Assembly: GCF_011762485.1 (NCBI RefSeq)
Contig: NZ_JAAKGI010000005.1
Location: 1 to 64,000, forward strand
Direction of reading: 5' to 3'
DNA: 64,000 bases
Source of the DNA: Yeosuana marina
GTDB lineage: Bacteria; Bacteroidota; Bacteroidia; Flavobacteriales; Flavobacteriaceae
Below are positions 52,134-60,073 of this stretch, piece by piece. The position numbers were made by a program, and so were the translations under genes. The notes below the pieces were generated by a model, which worked only from the letters and a program-made list of their open reading frames with translations, had not been told where the DNA came from and made no database searches. Each line of letters begins with the position of its first letter. The stretch's first letter is position 1.

Positions 52134-54194
52134 TTACCCTCTTTTTATACAAATTCTTGCATCTACTGCAATCAATTTATTTTCAGATGCTAACAATGGA
52201 TTAATATCTAAATCCGTAATTTCAGGAGCTATACTAAGTAAATTGGAAACTTTGACAATGGTTTCTACAAGAGCCTCAATATTTATGCCCTTATGTCCTC
52301 GGATGCCTTTTAAAATAGGATATGCTTTTAAACTATTAATCATTTCTAGAGCTTGTTTACTAGAAATAGGTATCATACTAGCACTTACATCTTTTAATAC
52401 TTCAACAAAAATACCTCCAAGTCCGCAAAGTACAATAGGTGGATAACTGCCTTCTTGTTTAGCACCAACAAATAGCTCCATACCGCTAATCATTGGCTGA
52501 ATTAAAACAGATTGTGCTCCTTTTATTGTAATTAATTTATAAAACCCTTCTATCAATTCCTTTTCATTTGAAATATTTAACAAAACACCATTAACATCAG
52601 ATTTGTGTAATGGGCCAATGACCTTTTCAACTACAGGATACTTTAACAATTTTGAGACTATTAAAAGCTCTTCCTTATTTTTTACCGTGTTATAAGAAGT
52701 ACATTCTATACCAGCATAACTTAATATTTTTATAGCGACATCTGTTGGCATATATCCATCAGGTAACCCGTCTATGATATCTCTTAAGCTTTTATCAGGT
52801 TTAATAGTAAACGCTTCATCACTATACTCAGTTGTTTTTTGATTATAAACTAACGCTAAAGCCTTTCCAAACAATACCTCATCAGAAAAAGCAATATTCC
52901 CTTTGGATATAAATTGGTTTATTTCATCCTGAACATTAATAATGGATGGCAATATCGCATAAATTGGCTTTTTAGAAGTCTTTATTTTTTTATTTAAAAC
53001 GTCATAAACATCATAAACTGGTTTTAATCCTGGGCTTCCAAAAATCACTACCATAGCATCTATATTGTCAAACTGATTGTCGCAATAATCTATAATGATA
53101 TCAAGTTGTTCTGCAGTACCAGTTGCTAAAAAATCAATTGGATTCGCAACTGATGAACCATCAAATAATTCCTCCAATAAAGTTTCGCTTTTGGATCCTT
53201 TCAAGGAAGGAATTTTTAAACCATTTTTAGATAAAACATCAGTAAGCATCACCGCTGGTCCTCCTGCATGCGTAATGATAGCAATATTTTTTCCTATACT
53301 TTCTTTCTGCAAAAGAATACCTGCAACCGTAATGAGTTCATTTCGTCCAAAACAACGTATAATTCCTGCTTTTTTAAATAAGGCATCGATAAACACATCT
53401 GAAGTAGCTAAAGCTCCCGTGTGAGATGACGCCGCTTTGATTCCGGCTTCTGTACTGCCTGCTTTAATAGCGGCTATTTTACAACCCTTTTTAATGAGTG
53501 AACTCGTGTGTTTCAGAAACTTAATTGGATTTTTAATACTTTCAATATAGAGAAGCTTGACTTTAGAATTTACTTTAGAATCAAAAGATTCATCTAAAAA
53601 TTCTAATAGTTCCTCCACTCCTATTTGTGCACTATTCCCAACCGTATAAACACTTTTAAACGTTAAGCCCATACCTACAGCAGCTTCCATGATAAATACC
53701 GCTGTAGCGCCTGAACCAGATATGAAATCAACTCCAGACTCACTTAATTTAGGAATAGGCCTTGTAAAAACACCAGCATAATGCTGATTAATTAAACCTA
53801 TGTTATTGGGGCCTAAAAGGCTTCCACCTACCTCATCAATCAATTGGACTATTTCTTTTTCTAAAAAGGCTCCTTGAGCATCTTTTTCACCAAAACCTGC
53901 AGAAAAAATAATAAATCCCTTAGTGTTTTTTTGTTGAGTAAGTATTTTTATGGGTTCTAAAATATAGTGTGCTGGGATTGCAATGATTGCCAAATCTACC
54001 TTTGGTATTACCTCAACATTATTAAAAGATTTAATGCCTTGAACACTGTCTTGTTTTGGATTAACAACAAATAAGTCGCCTTTAAATTTATGTTCAATTA
54101 AGTTTTTTAAAACTCTTCCTCCGGGACTTTGAATATTATCTGAACCGCCTATAACAACAATACTTTCTGGATGGACTAATTTTGGATGAAGCAT
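52134..54194 (-). CDS. ADP-forming acetate/acyl-CoA ligase (fused alpha-beta)
   Basis: 686 residues. The N-terminal CoA-binding Rossmann domain (G-G-S-D-N-I-Q-S-P-G-G) is followed by succinyl-CoA ligase-like domains with the phospho-histidine region A-S-S-H-T-G-A-L-A near 253, and a C-terminal ATP-grasp domain (about 465-686). It converts acyl-CoA, ADP and phosphate to acid, CoA and ATP. In archaea this enzyme closes the 2-oxoacid oxidoreductase pathway; the neighbouring aminotransferase and IorAB suggest aryl acids as products. It shares the intergenic FNR/CRP-like site with the divergent aminotransferase. Confidence 0.9.
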   Translation of the reverse strand: MLHPKLVHPESIVVIGGSDNIQSPGGRVLKNLIEHKFKGDLFVVNPKQDSVQGIKSFNNVEVIPKVDLAIIAIPAHYILEPIKILTQQKNTKGFIIFSAGFGEKDAQGAFLEKEIVQLIDEVGGSLLGPNNIGLINQHYAGVFTRPIPKLSESGVDFISGSGATAVFIMEAAVGMGLTFKSVYTVGNSAQIGVEELLEFLDESFDSKVNSKVKLLYIESIKNPIKFLKHTSSLIKKGCKIAAIKAGSTEAGIKAASSHTGALATSDVFIDALFKKAGIIRCFGRNELITVAGILLQKESIGKNIAIITHAGGPAVMLTDVLSKNGLKIPSLKGSKSETLLEELFDGSSVANPIDFLATGTAEQLDIIIDYCDNQFDNIDAMVVIFGSPGLKPVYDVYDVLNKKIKTSKKPIYAILPSIINVQDEINQFISKGNIAFSDEVLFGKALALVYNQKTTEYSDEAFTIKPDKSLRDIIDGLPDGYMPTDVAIKILSYAGIECTSYNTVKNKEELLIVSKLLKYPVVEKVIGPLHKSDVNGVLLNISNEKELIEGFYKLITIKGAQSVLIQPMISGMELFVGAKQEGSYPPIVLCGLGGIFVEVLKDVSASMIPISSKQALEMINSLKAYPILKGIRGHKGINIEALVETIVKVSNLLSIAPEITDLDINPLLASENKLIAVDARICIKRG

Positions 54195-54249
54195 AATTAC
54201 AATGTGCTATAATTACAGTAAAGTAACTAATTTAATTTAGGACTTTAGC

Positions 54250-54292
54250 TGACATTTATCACAATCTATTTTATTAAAATTTTGTTATTTTG
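54250..54292 (+). promoter_or_regulatory. FNR/CRP-like site between the acyl-CoA ligase and aminotransferase genes
   Basis: TGACATTTATCA (54250-54261), identical in its 12-bp core to the site at 13814-13825. Its centre is 29.5 bp upstream of TTATTTTG (54285-54292), one base off TAnnTTTG, for the plus-strand aminotransferase. For the minus-strand ligase the equivalent position reads TTACTTTA, a weaker -7 candidate. The site may serve both divergent promoters. Confidence 0.5.
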
Positions 54293-54317
54293 AATAGACA
54301 TCTAAACACCGTGAATT

Positions 54318-55535
54318 ATGTATGCATTTTCAAACGCAGTTAATTCTAGGCATTCTGAAGACATTAAATTACTAATGTCTCAAGCTTCTGGAAAAAGCTT
54401 GATTTCTTTTTCAGGAGGCATGCCAAATAATGATTTATTTCCTGTAAAACACATTGATGATATTTATAACTCGCTACCAAGCGATAAAAAAAAATTGTGT
54501 TTTCAGTATGGTCCAACGCCTGGTTATCCACCATTAATTAAATCACTACAAGATTATTTAAAAAATAAAGGATTACCTGTTGATGAAAATAAAATTTTAA
54601 TCACTACGGGGTCACTGCAAGCCATTTCCATCATAACGCAGGAGTTTGTAAACGAAGGAGATATCATATTAACTGAAAACCCTTGTTTTGTTGGTGCTTT
54701 GTCAGTCTTTGAAACAATGGGTGCTACAATAGAAAGTATTCCTATTGATCATGATGGGATTGATATAAAAGCCCTAAAAACTAAAATTGCCACTTTAAAA
54801 CAAATACCTAAGTTTTTATATGTTACTCCCAATTATCATAATCCTGCAGGTATTATTTATACTCCCGAGCGCAAAAAAGAACTTCTAGAAGTTTTGTGTG
54901 GAACCGGAATTATATTAATTGAAGACGATGCCTATAGCGATTTGTACTTTGATGAAACTGAAAAACACCTAACCAAACCAATGAAATCTTATGGTTATAA
55001 GGATGTTGACATTATTTATACAGGCTCGTTTTCTAAAATTCTTGGTCCCGGATTTAGATTGGGATATATGCTTTGTTCTCAGGAAATATTTGAAAAGGCC
55101 GAATCTATAAAACAAGCTTTAGATGCCTGTACGTCTAATTTTATGCAAATATTGGCTAATGAGTTTTTAGCGCAGGACAAGCTAAAAACTTATTTAAATT
55201 TTTTAAGAAGCGAATATTTAGAAAGAAAAAATTTGCTACAAAGTAATCTTGAAAAATATATGCCTAAAGAAATTACCTGGAATGAACCTAAAGGCGGATT
55301 TTATATTTGGCTGAAGTTACCAGAACATATTAAATCTACCGATATATTTAAAGAAAGTATTAAAGAAGGTGTTGTATTTGTAACCGGAAGAACCTTTGAC
55401 CCTGCTAGTAAAAAAGATGATAGATTGCGTCTTTCATTTTCTAATATGCCCAAAGAGAGTATTGAAAAAGGAGTCATTATTTTAGCCGAATCTGTAAAAA
55501 AAGTACTTCAGAATTCAAAAATTAAAATCTCGTAA
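54318..55535 (+). CDS. PLP-dependent aminotransferase, ARO8/LysN-like class I
   Basis: 405 residues of fold type I. F-S-G-G-M-P near 32 and P-N-Y-H-N-P-A-G near 171 fit the 2-aminoadipate/aromatic aminotransferase (MocR-type catalytic) branch. The PLP lysine is in S-F-S-K-I-L-G-P-G-F-R near 240. It moves the amino group of an amino acid to 2-oxoglutarate. Beside indolepyruvate oxidoreductase and an ADP-forming ligase, an aromatic substrate is likely (inference). It converges with the IorB gene (16 bp apart). Confidence 0.88.
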   Translation: MYAFSNAVNSRHSEDIKLLMSQASGKSLISFSGGMPNNDLFPVKHIDDIYNSLPSDKKKLCFQYGPTPGYPPLIKSLQDYLKNKGLPVDENKILITTGSLQAISIITQEFVNEGDIILTENPCFVGALSVFETMGATIESIPIDHDGIDIKALKTKIATLKQIPKFLYVTPNYHNPAGIIYTPERKKELLEVLCGTGIILIEDDAYSDLYFDETEKHLTKPMKSYGYKDVDIIYTGSFSKILGPGFRLGYMLCSQEIFEKAESIKQALDACTSNFMQILANEFLAQDKLKTYLNFLRSEYLERKNLLQSNLEKYMPKEITWNEPKGGFYIWLKLPEHIKSTDIFKESIKEGVVFVTGRTFDPASKKDDRLRLSFSNMPKESIEKGVIILAESVKKVLQNSKIKIS

Positions 55536-55551
55536 TCTCTTTAAAATCGAT

Positions 55552-56151
55552 TTATTTGTTGACTGTTAAATCTGTAAATTCTTTAGCTATTTTTTTGCCT
55601 TCAAAAAAAGCTTCCAAATTTAGATTAACAATTTTGTCACTCTTATGTTTAAATAATGAACGGATGGCATTTAGCAAACTATCTTCTGACAATGGTATAA
55701 TGTTAGATGCTGCGCCCAACAAAACCATATTCGCGACTTTTGAATTACCTATTTTTTTTGCAATGTCTGTTGCATCAATAATTACATGATAAGGATACTT
55801 TTTAATTTGCTCATAGAGATCTTGTTTTTCAGGATAATTAGTTGTGTTAATAAACGGATTAGAATCCGTAACCAACCAGCCATTTTTATTCAAAAACGGT
55901 ATATATCGTAATAATTCCATAGGTTCTACTGATAAAATTAAATCGGCTTTCCCTTCTGGAATAAGATCTGAATATACTTCTTTATCTGAAATTCTTACAT
56001 GAGATTGTACGGCTCCACCGCGTTGACTCATCCCATGAACTTCAGATTGTTTAATAAATAAATTCTCGCTCAACGCTGCTGCGTCTAAAACGGCAGCAAT
56101 GGTTAAAATACCTTGGCCTCCTACACCGGATAATATAATATTTGTTTTCAT
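55552..56151 (-). CDS. iorB: Indolepyruvate oxidoreductase subunit beta
   Basis: 199 residues of the POR gamma-type domain: I-I-L-S-G-V-G-G-Q-G-I-L-T near 4-16 and S-E-V-H-G-M-S-Q-R-G-G-A near 36-47. These are the IorB signatures (compare Y-G-P-E-M-R-G-G-T in the other enzyme's gamma subunit at 16006). With IorA it turns aryl pyruvates into aryl-acetyl-CoA. It starts 9 bp after IorA, so the order iorA-iorB is a two-gene minus-strand operon. Confidence 0.9.
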   Translation of the reverse strand: MKTNIILSGVGGQGILTIAAVLDAAALSENLFIKQSEVHGMSQRGGAVQSHVRISDKEVYSDLIPEGKADLILSVEPMELLRYIPFLNKNGWLVTDSNPFINTTNYPEKQDLYEQIKKYPYHVIIDATDIAKKIGNSKVANMVLLGAASNIIPLSEDSLLNAIRSLFKHKSDKIVNLNLEAFFEGKKIAKEFTDLTVNK

Positions 56152-56160
56152 CCTCTTAAT

Positions 56161-57774
56161 TTAACTTAATGATGCAATTTTTGATTTGATGTCCTCTTTT
56201 CGATCCCTTGATAATCTTACACAAGGTCTTTCAGAAATAATAACAGATAGACCTTTATATTTCAATTCAGTTCTTAATAATTCCACGTTTTCTTGATGAT
56301 TCTTCTTTAAAGGAATCATCGTTTTTAAATGGTCTGGATGGACACCAATACCTAAACAAATTTTATGCAGTCTTCCTACAGCAGACGATTCTTGTGCGCC
56401 AGTCATGGCAATCGCAGAATTATCTGAAATGATAACTGTTATAGGTGAGTTTTCATAAACTGCATCCAATAACCCGGTCATTCCTGAGTGCGTAAAGGTA
56501 GAATCTCCTATAACAGCAATCGCATTCTCCAGTCCAGCATCAGCAGCTCCTTTAGCCATGGTTATAGAAGCTCCCATATCAATCAGTGTGTTTATGGTAT
56601 TTAATGGTGGTAAGCTTCCTAACGCATAACAACCTATGTCGCCGAAAACATTTTTATTTCCAATTTCAGGAATTAACTCATTAATAGTATTAAATAAATC
56701 TGTGTGACCGCAACCTTCACATAGTCGTGGTGGTCTACTGCTAACTATATCTGGAATTGATTTAGCCGCATTTTGAAAAATTCCTAAAGAGTTGCCAACG
56801 ATATTTGGATTGAGCTCTCCTGTTAATGGAATATCTCCAGTTAGTTTCCCTTTAATCTTATCATTTGTATCAAAATAATTATGCAGTAATTCTTCGACTA
56901 TAGGATAGCCTTCCTCTACAACCAATATTTTATCACAATGTTTATAAAGTTTTTTGATTTTTTCTTTTGGTAATGGATATTGTGAAATTTTCAATATGGA
57001 GTAAAAAGAAGTGTCTTCACTAATATTTTCCATAACATAGTTATAAGCAATACCACAAGCAATAATACCTATTTCTTTGTCTTCACTCAATGTTAATTCA
57101 TTAAAAGAAGATGTTTCAGAATGCTCAACCAAAATCGTTTTTTTATGAATTAATTTTTCGAATTGCTTTTTGGCATTCATTGGTATCAGGGCAAATCTAG
57201 AAGTATCACTTGGTAATTGCATTTCATTTTGCAATCGTCTTGATTTAAAGTCGATACCAGATCTTGAATGTGATAAACGAGTTACAATTCTTAATAATAC
57301 GGGTAATTGTAATTCTTCAGAATAGTCGAAGGCATAATGCATGATGTCATAAGCCTCTTGCTGATTTGAAGGCTCTAATATGGGAACCATAGCGAATTTA
57401 CCATAAAATCTAGAATCTTGTTCGTTTTGTGAGGAGTGCATGGACGGATCATCTGCAACCACAACAACAAGGCCTCCATTGATTCCTGAAATAGACATAT
57501 TCATAAACACATCTGAGGCTACATTTAAACCTACATGCTTCATTACAACCATAGCCCTCTTTCCTGTATACGACATTCCTAAAGCAGCTTCCATAGCGGT
57601 TTTCTCGTTAACCGACCAGGTTGTATGAATATTAAGTTCTTTTGTTAGTTTAGATTTCTGGATATATTCTGTAATTTCAGTTGAAGGCGTTCCTGGATAT
57701 GCATAAACACCTGATAAACCTGCGTCTATAGCACCTTGAGCAATAGCTTCATTGCCTAATAATAAATGTTTCAT
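56161..57774 (-). CDS. iorA: Indolepyruvate oxidoreductase subunit alpha without ferredoxin domain
   Basis: 537 residues. The N-terminal pyrimidine-type domain has L-L-L-G-N-E-A-I-A-Q-G-A and Y-P-G-T-P-S-T-E. The C-terminal ThDP domain has R-L-C-E-G-C-G-H near 349 and G-D-S-T-F-T-H-S-G-M-T-G near 419. Archaeal IorA is longer because a two-cluster ferredoxin domain (eight Cys) follows; here the chain ends soon after S-E-R-P-C-V-R with no such motif. The electron acceptor must be a separate protein. Expressed from a minus-strand promoter with an FNR/CRP-like site. Confidence 0.9.
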   Translation of the reverse strand: MKHLLLGNEAIAQGAIDAGLSGVYAYPGTPSTEITEYIQKSKLTKELNIHTTWSVNEKTAMEAALGMSYTGKRAMVVMKHVGLNVASDVFMNMSISGINGGLVVVVADDPSMHSSQNEQDSRFYGKFAMVPILEPSNQQEAYDIMHYAFDYSEELQLPVLLRIVTRLSHSRSGIDFKSRRLQNEMQLPSDTSRFALIPMNAKKQFEKLIHKKTILVEHSETSSFNELTLSEDKEIGIIACGIAYNYVMENISEDTSFYSILKISQYPLPKEKIKKLYKHCDKILVVEEGYPIVEELLHNYFDTNDKIKGKLTGDIPLTGELNPNIVGNSLGIFQNAAKSIPDIVSSRPPRLCEGCGHTDLFNTINELIPEIGNKNVFGDIGCYALGSLPPLNTINTLIDMGASITMAKGAADAGLENAIAVIGDSTFTHSGMTGLLDAVYENSPITVIISDNSAIAMTGAQESSAVGRLHKICLGIGVHPDHLKTMIPLKKNHQENVELLRTELKYKGLSVIISERPCVRLSRDRKEDIKSKIASLS

Positions 57775-57791
57775 ACCCTATTAATTTAATT

Positions 57792-57836
57792 CAAATTTAT
57801 AAGTTACATCCTTCATATGGTATGATTTATATCATA
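57792..57836 (-). promoter_or_regulatory. FNR/CRP-like site and -7 box of the iorAB operon
   Basis: TATGATTTATATCATA (57821-57836) is a perfect palindrome with 6-bp arms and core TGAT-N4-ATCA. On the minus strand it is centred 29.5 bp upstream of TAAATTTG (complement of 57792-57799), a full -7 match; the iorA ATG is at 57774. Of the five sites of this type in the window this and the pckA site have the longest arms. It shares the divergent region with the light-operon dyad at 57869-57902. Confidence 0.62.
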
Positions 57837-57868
57837 GTCACTGTATTTAAAATAGTAAAATGTTAATT

Positions 57869-57913
57869 TTTGTTTAACTTTTAATATTTTTTGTTAAACA
57901 AACTATATTTTTG
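57869..57913 (+). promoter_or_regulatory. Promoter and shared dyad operator of photoprotection operon 2
   Basis: TTTGTTTAAC (57869-57878) and GTTAAACAAA (57893-57902) are a perfect 10-bp inverted repeat. It is followed by the -7 box TATTTTTG (57906-57913). The inner arms TGTTTAA-N16-TTAAACA and the -7 octamer are the same as before operon 1; the dyad centre is 20.5 bp from the box, against 22.5 there. A dyad between the -33 and -7 positions is the layout of MerR-type regulators. Confidence 0.68.
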
Positions 57914-57927
57914 TGTACCTTTATACT

Positions 57928-58353
57928 GTGATTTTAGATACAACATATAACGACAAAAGCAACGACCAGCTCATCAATGATTTAGTGGGCAAACCTTTTT
58001 CTTTTATAGAAGCTTTTAAAATGAAAGGAGTGGGTTCAAAACGTATGATTATAGATGATGCCAGTTCTAATTTTAAACCGTATTTAAATACTATTTCAGA
58101 TTCAAATTATGCTAATCTTGAATTACGACCTAATGGAATACTAGTTAGAATAAACAAAGGCTTACAGAATTTTACATGGGTTATACCCTATTATCATTTA
58201 GTACTTTATAAAGTCAATGGAAGTAGTATTCATGCTCAGGGTAAATATGTTCACTTTAGAAATAATAAAACGTTTAAAGAAAATAAATCTTTCTTTGATA
58301 AACTTCTCAATATAAAAGTAGCTTTCGATTCACAATTTGATTTTCAAAGCTAA
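57928..58353 (+). CDS. Unknown protein opening photoprotection operon 2
   Basis: About 141 residues if it starts at the GTG at 57928; a GTG at 57913 lies in the -7 box and is rejected, and the first ATG (58021) would cut 31 residues. Composition is mixed alpha/beta with no signal peptide or membrane helix; the middle (N-L-E-L-R-P-N-G-I-L-V-R-I-N-K-G) looks like a PH-type or lipocalin-like beta unit. I do not recognise the family. It precedes TIGR03643 by 4 bp, so it is a genuine operon member. Confidence 0.65.
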   Translation: MILDTTYNDKSNDQLINDLVGKPFSFIEAFKMKGVGSKRMIIDDASSNFKPYLNTISDSNYANLELRPNGILVRINKGLQNFTWVIPYYHLVLYKVNGSSIHAQGKYVHFRNNKTFKENKSFFDKLLNIKVAFDSQFDFQS

Positions 58354-58357
58354 TAAT

Positions 58358-58627
58358 ATGCTAAACACTCGTGATATAGACCGTATTATTGAAATGGCAT
58401 GGGAAGACAGAACACCCTTTGAAGCCATAACATATCAATTTCAATTATCTGAACAAGAGGTTATAAAACTCATGCGAAGAGAAATGAAACCCAGTAGTTT
58501 TAAAATGTGGCGCAAACGTGTGCAAGGAAGAGCTACTAAACATCAAAAATTAAGAGGTTTTGAAAAAGGCCGATTTAAATGTTCTAGACAAAAACACATA
58601 ACACATAACTCAATTTCAAAACGCTAA
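58358..58627 (+). CDS. TIGR03643 family protein
   Basis: 89 residues. I-I-E-M-A-W-E-D-R-T-P-F-E-A-I near 9-23 and V-I-K-L-M-R-R-E-M near 37, then F-K-M-W-R-K-R-V-x-G-R-x-T-K-H, are the TIGR03643 signature. It is a small basic protein with a helix-turn-helix-like first half, repeatedly found beside photolyase/cryptochrome genes. Function unknown; DNA binding is plausible from charge and fold. I start at the ATG at 58358. The last 15-20 residues (R-F-K-C-S-R-Q-K-H) are a basic extension. Confidence 0.85.
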   Translation: MLNTRDIDRIIEMAWEDRTPFEAITYQFQLSEQEVIKLMRREMKPSSFKMWRKRVQGRATKHQKLRGFEKGRFKCSRQKHITHNSISKR

Positions 58628-58682
58628 CGCTGCTTTGCTTTAAGAGATGAGTACTTAAAGACAGCACACTAAAAAGATTGCT

Positions 58683-59384
58683 ATGATAACAGAAAAATTA
58701 AAAGTTAAAACAAAACAAAATGACAAAAAATTAAACCATTTTTCATCTGATGAAATAGGAGATGATCACTTATATACAGGGTTGGAAACGCCTATAAAAA
58801 AAGACGCCTTCAAACTATCTGATGAGGAAAAGAAAGAAAAAATATCTATGCTTTTTGAAGAAATTATGGATGTTATGGGCTTAGACCTAACCGATGATTC
58901 TCTGAAAGGTACACCAGATCGTGTTGCAAAAATGTATATAGATGAAATATTTTCTGGATTAAATCCTGCTAATAAACCAAAAGTTGCTCTGTTTGACAAT
59001 AAATATCAATATAATCAAATGTTGGTTGAAAAAAATATAACCTTTTACTCCAACTGTGAGCATCATTTTGTTCCTATTATTGGTAAGGCACATGTGGCTT
59101 ATATCTCGTCTGGGAAAGTTATTGGATTATCAAAATTAAACAGAGTTGTTCAGTACTATGCGAAAAGACCTCAAGTTCAAGAGCGTTTAACCAATCAAAT
59201 TGCAGAAGAATTGAAACAAATTTTAGGCACAGAAGATATTGCTGTTATTATAGATGCCAAGCATTTATGTGTATCTTCCAGAGGTATAAAAGATGATACA
59301 TCGGCAACAGTAACATCCTATTACAGCGGCGCGTTTAACAAACCTGAAAAGATTGTTGAATTGCAAAACTATTTAAAAAATTAA
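58683..59384 (+). CDS. folE: GTP cyclohydrolase I
   Basis: 233 residues. The zinc and catalytic residues are present: N-C-E-H-H near 122-126, and H-L-C-V-S-S-R-G near 196-203. The N-terminal 50 residues are a variable extension. The enzyme makes 7,8-dihydroneopterin triphosphate from GTP. In this operon the product likely feeds folate/pterin antenna pigment for the photolyases rather than only housekeeping folate; whether a second folE exists elsewhere cannot be seen. Confidence 0.94.
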   Translation: MITEKLKVKTKQNDKKLNHFSSDEIGDDHLYTGLETPIKKDAFKLSDEEKKEKISMLFEEIMDVMGLDLTDDSLKGTPDRVAKMYIDEIFSGLNPANKPKVALFDNKYQYNQMLVEKNITFYSNCEHHFVPIIGKAHVAYISSGKVIGLSKLNRVVQYYAKRPQVQERLTNQIAEELKQILGTEDIAVIIDAKHLCVSSRGIKDDTSATVTSYYSGAFNKPEKIVELQNYLKN

Positions 59385-59386
59385 CT

Positions 59387-60070
59387 ATGAAAGCAGTTAT
59401 AGTTATTGGTGGCAGCAAGGGTATTGGAAATGCGATTGTTTCAAACTTAATTTCTAACCATAAAGTTATTAATATAAGTAGAACGGCTCCATCGCAAACA
59501 CATGAGAACCTAATACATATTTCTGCCGATGTGTTAAACGATGAATTACCAGATATAGAAGCAGCAGATTCTCTAATATATTGTCCTGGCAGCATTAATT
59601 TAAAACCTATTTCAGGATTATCTATAGATGATTTTAGAGAAGATTACGAGATTAATGTTCTGGGAGCTGTAAAAGCTATTCAAAAATATTTGCCGTCGCT
59701 GAAAAAAAGTGAAACACCTTCTATTTTATTATTTAGTACGGTTGCTGCCAAATTAGGAATGCCATTTCATGCTAGTATAGCAGCAGCCAAATCTGGTGTG
59801 GAAGGATTGGTAAAATCTTTAGGTGCAGAATTAGCACCAAAAATAAGAGTAAACGCTATTGCTCCTACAGTTACTGATACTGAATTAGCTTCAAAATTAT
59901 TAAGAAATGAAAAAATGATCGATGCAATTACAGAGCGTCATCCTCTAAAAAAATTCTTAAATCCACAAGAAGTTGCAAAAATGGCGCTATTTTTAATATC
60001 AGATAATGCAGCATCACTTTCAGGACAAATTTTTGAAATGGATTGTGGTATTGTATCGTTTAAAATATAA
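59387..60070 (+). CDS. SDR-family protein lacking the catalytic tyrosine
   Basis: 227 residues of the classical SDR fold. The cofactor turn G-G-S-K-G-I-G is near 7-13, and the C-terminal loop R-V-N-A-I-A-P-T near 155 is normal. In the active site the sequence is F-S-T-V-A-A-K-L-G-M-P-F-H-A-S-I-A-A-A-K. Aligning on the Lys, the usual Tyr of YxxxK is Ile and the usual Ser is Thr. This H-A-S-x-A-A-A-K pattern may define a subfamily. Starts 2 bp after folE; the role is unknown. Confidence 0.83.
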   Translation: MKAVIVIGGSKGIGNAIVSNLISNHKVINISRTAPSQTHENLIHISADVLNDELPDIEAADSLIYCPGSINLKPISGLSIDDFREDYEINVLGAVKAIQKYLPSLKKSETPSILLFSTVAAKLGMPFHASIAAAKSGVEGLVKSLGAELAPKIRVNAIAPTVTDTELASKLLRNEKMIDAITERHPLKKFLNPQEVAKMALFLISDNAASLSGQIFEMDCGIVSFKI

Positions 60071-60073
60071 CTA

